Below, in pieces: positions 62,788 to 64,000 of a stretch of DNA of 64,000 bases. Each line of letters begins with the position of its first letter. Positions within the stretch are counted from its first letter, which is position 1. The stretch is taken from the NCBI RefSeq assembly GCF_026586795.1, contig NZ_JAPFGY010000010.1:1-64000 (forward strand), written 5' to 3'. Below the pieces are notes generated by a model. That model saw nothing but the letters and a program-made list of their open reading frames with translations, searched no databases and was not told where the DNA came from. The DNA is from Erythrobacter sp. WG. Lineage in GTDB: Bacteria > Pseudomonadota > Alphaproteobacteria > Sphingomonadales > Sphingomonadaceae. A program made the position numbers and the translations under genes.

Positions 62788-64000
62788 TCACTGGTTGTTC
62801 TGGCGTCCAAGAAAGCGGGGAATGCTGAGCGCCGGGCCATCGTCGCTGTCGCCTTCGTCGTCTTCCTCTTCCTCGCGCGCGGTGCTGCGCGAGAGGTTGG
62901 CCATGCGTTCGAACAGCGTGCTACCCGATGTCGCCCCGCCGCCGGCGCCAGCGCCACCGCCCTCGCCGCCGCCGAGCAGGCCGCGCCGCCGTCCGCCGCC
63001 GAGGCGCGCCTCGACCGGGCGGTCTTCGGCCGCGAGCCGATCGGCGCTGGCGAGGAGGTCGTCCTGCACCGGCGGGCGCGTTGCGCCGCCGGCAGGTTCG
63101 CGGGTGTCGGCGTAGCTCTCGTCGAGATCGAGCGCATCGTCGTCGCCGCCCGCACCCTGGCCGTAACCCGACGCCTCGTCAGCGCCGCGCAGCCCGGCGA
63201 GCGGATCGACGATATCGTCGACGTCGTCCTCGTATTCGTCACCATAGCCGTCACCGGCCTTCATTCCGCTGAGCTCGAAGGGCGCAGCCGACCCGTAGGC
63301 GGCTTCACCCTCGCCCTCATCCTCGGCAACCTCGGCGAGGTCGAGCATATCCTCGTCGTCCTCGTCGGCCGCCGCGGCGGCGCCGAGATCGAGCGTCGGC
63401 GCGGCGGACGCGGTCATCGGCGCGGCATAGGGCGCGGGCCGGGCGCTCGGCAGTTCGTCGAAACCGCCGTCCTCGGACAGCTCCAGCACCGGACGCTTGG
63501 GCGCACGCGCCCCGCCGAGCGAGACGGTTTGCGAGCGCTCGGACTGGCCGATCGCGCTCTGCTCGATGCCGGTGGCGACCACCGAGACGCGGATCTTGCC
63601 CTTGAGATCGGGGTTGAAGGCCGAGCCCCAGATGATGTTGGCATCCTCGTCGACCAGCTCGCGGATGTGGTTGGCGGCCTCGTCGACCTCGAGCAGGCGC
63701 ATGTCCTCGCCGCCGATGATCGAGATGATGACGCCCTTGGCGCCGGCCATGCTCACCCCGTCGAGCAGCGGATTGGCGATCGCCTGTTCGGCGGCTTCCA
63801 GCGCGCGGTTCTCGCCCTCGCCCTCGCCGGTGCCCATCATCGCCTTGCCCATCTCGCTCATCACGCTGCGCACGTCGGCGAAATCGAGGTTGATAAGGCC
63901 GGGCATGACCATCAGGTCGGTGATCGAACGCACGCCCTGCTGGAGCACCTCGTCGGCGAGCTGGAAGGCTTCCTTGAAGGTGGTCTCGGCCTTGGCGACC
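62788..64000 (-). CDS. ftsZ: Cell division protein FtsZ (5' end outside window)
   Basis: At least 404 codons from the middle to the C-terminus of FtsZ. The GTPase C-domain has [39 protein letters not shown] and [16 protein letters not shown] long acidic disordered linker (130 to about 370 of the visible part) follows, and the conserved tip IPRFLGRQ binds FtsA/ZapA-type partners. The linker is long, as in other alphaproteobacteria. The N-terminal nucleotide-binding part lies beyond position 64000. Confidence 0.93.
   Translation of the reverse strand, partial: VAKAETTFKEAFQLADEVLQQGVRSITDLMVMPGLINLDFADVRSVMSEMGKAMMGTGEGEGENRALEAAEQAIANPLLDGVSMAGAKGVIISIIGGEDMRLLEVDEAANHIRELVDEDANIIWGSAFNPDLKGKIRVSVVATGIEQSAIGQSERSQTVSLGGARAPKRPVLELSEDGGFDELPSARPAPYAAPMTASAAPTLDLGAAAAADEDDEDMLDLAEVAEDEGEGEAAYGSAAPFELSGMKAGDGYGDEYEDDVDDIVDPLAGLRGADEASGYGQGAGGDDDALDLDESYADTREPAGGATRPPVQDDLLASADRLAAEDRPVEARLGGGRRRGLLGGGEGGGAGAGGGATSGSTLFERMANLSRSTAREEEEDDEGDSDDGPALSIPRFLGRQNNQ

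Overview
The window is high-GC alphaproteobacterial DNA, most likely from an Erythrobacteraceae member (Erythrobacter/Porphyrobacter type, order Sphingomonadales). This rests on the alphaproteobacterial LexA box GTTC-N7-GTTC, the cys operon with DUF2849 and DUF934 genes, intergenic repeat families of the sphingomonad type, and a pcs-mcr-accA operon. Malonyl-CoA reductase and propionyl-CoA synthase are known outside Chloroflexus from a few marine bacteria such as Erythrobacter sp. NAP1. The organism call is inference; no rRNA lies in the window.

Region 1 (about 1-27,376) is one side of an integrative and conjugative element inserted at the 3' end of a tRNA-Leu(CAG). The tyrosine integrase (25998-27206) sits beside the tRNA. 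Leftwards come a DUF6961-like gene, a surface nuclease, a lytic transglycosylase, a Toprim primase-like protein, a long ParB-like protein, a defence island, ArdC, a DUF2493/SLOG protein, a serine recombinase, SSB, a structured non-coding block that is the best oriT candidate, a small DNA-binding accessory protein, a VirD4-type coupling protein, a MobF relaxase, an HNH nuclease and an S24 (LexA-like) repressor with an SOS box upstream. The far end of the element and its secretion genes are outside the window.

Inside the element, 14913-21012 is a compact ubiquitin-like conjugation locus. A WYL regulator and a minimal nucleotidyltransferase are translationally coupled and diverge from an operon of a 62-aa protein, a metallo-beta-lactamase-fold protein, an E2-E1-JAB triple fusion and a four-helix membrane protein. 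The last three genes are joined by 4-base start/stop overlaps. Palindromic repeats between the two arms look like an operator. This is the strongest candidate in the window for an incompletely described immune system.

Region 2 (27.7-38.0 kb) is the pcs-mcr-accA operon, covering the first reactions of the 3-hydroxypropionate route: acetyl-CoA to malonyl-CoA to 3-hydroxypropionate to propionyl-CoA.

Region 3 (38.2-64 kb) is core chromosome. It holds a PAS-GGDEF-EAL-PilZ protein, a perfect chromosomal parS site, queF, a forward sulfur cluster (sseA, metC, an MscS channel, cobA, DUF2849, a small secreted protein, cysI, DUF934, cysH), then reverse-strand proB and obg. Next come a B12-riboswitch-controlled uptake cluster (btuB, an orphan membrane gene, a BtuF-like binding protein), tRNA-Ala(CGC) abutting a perfect 27-bp hairpin, a lipoprotein, a Bax-inhibitor-like protein, proC, a YbjN protein, a TPR-SPOR protein and the C-terminal part of FtsZ. 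Palindromic REP-type repeats lie between these genes, and some have entered the cysI and cobA reading frames.
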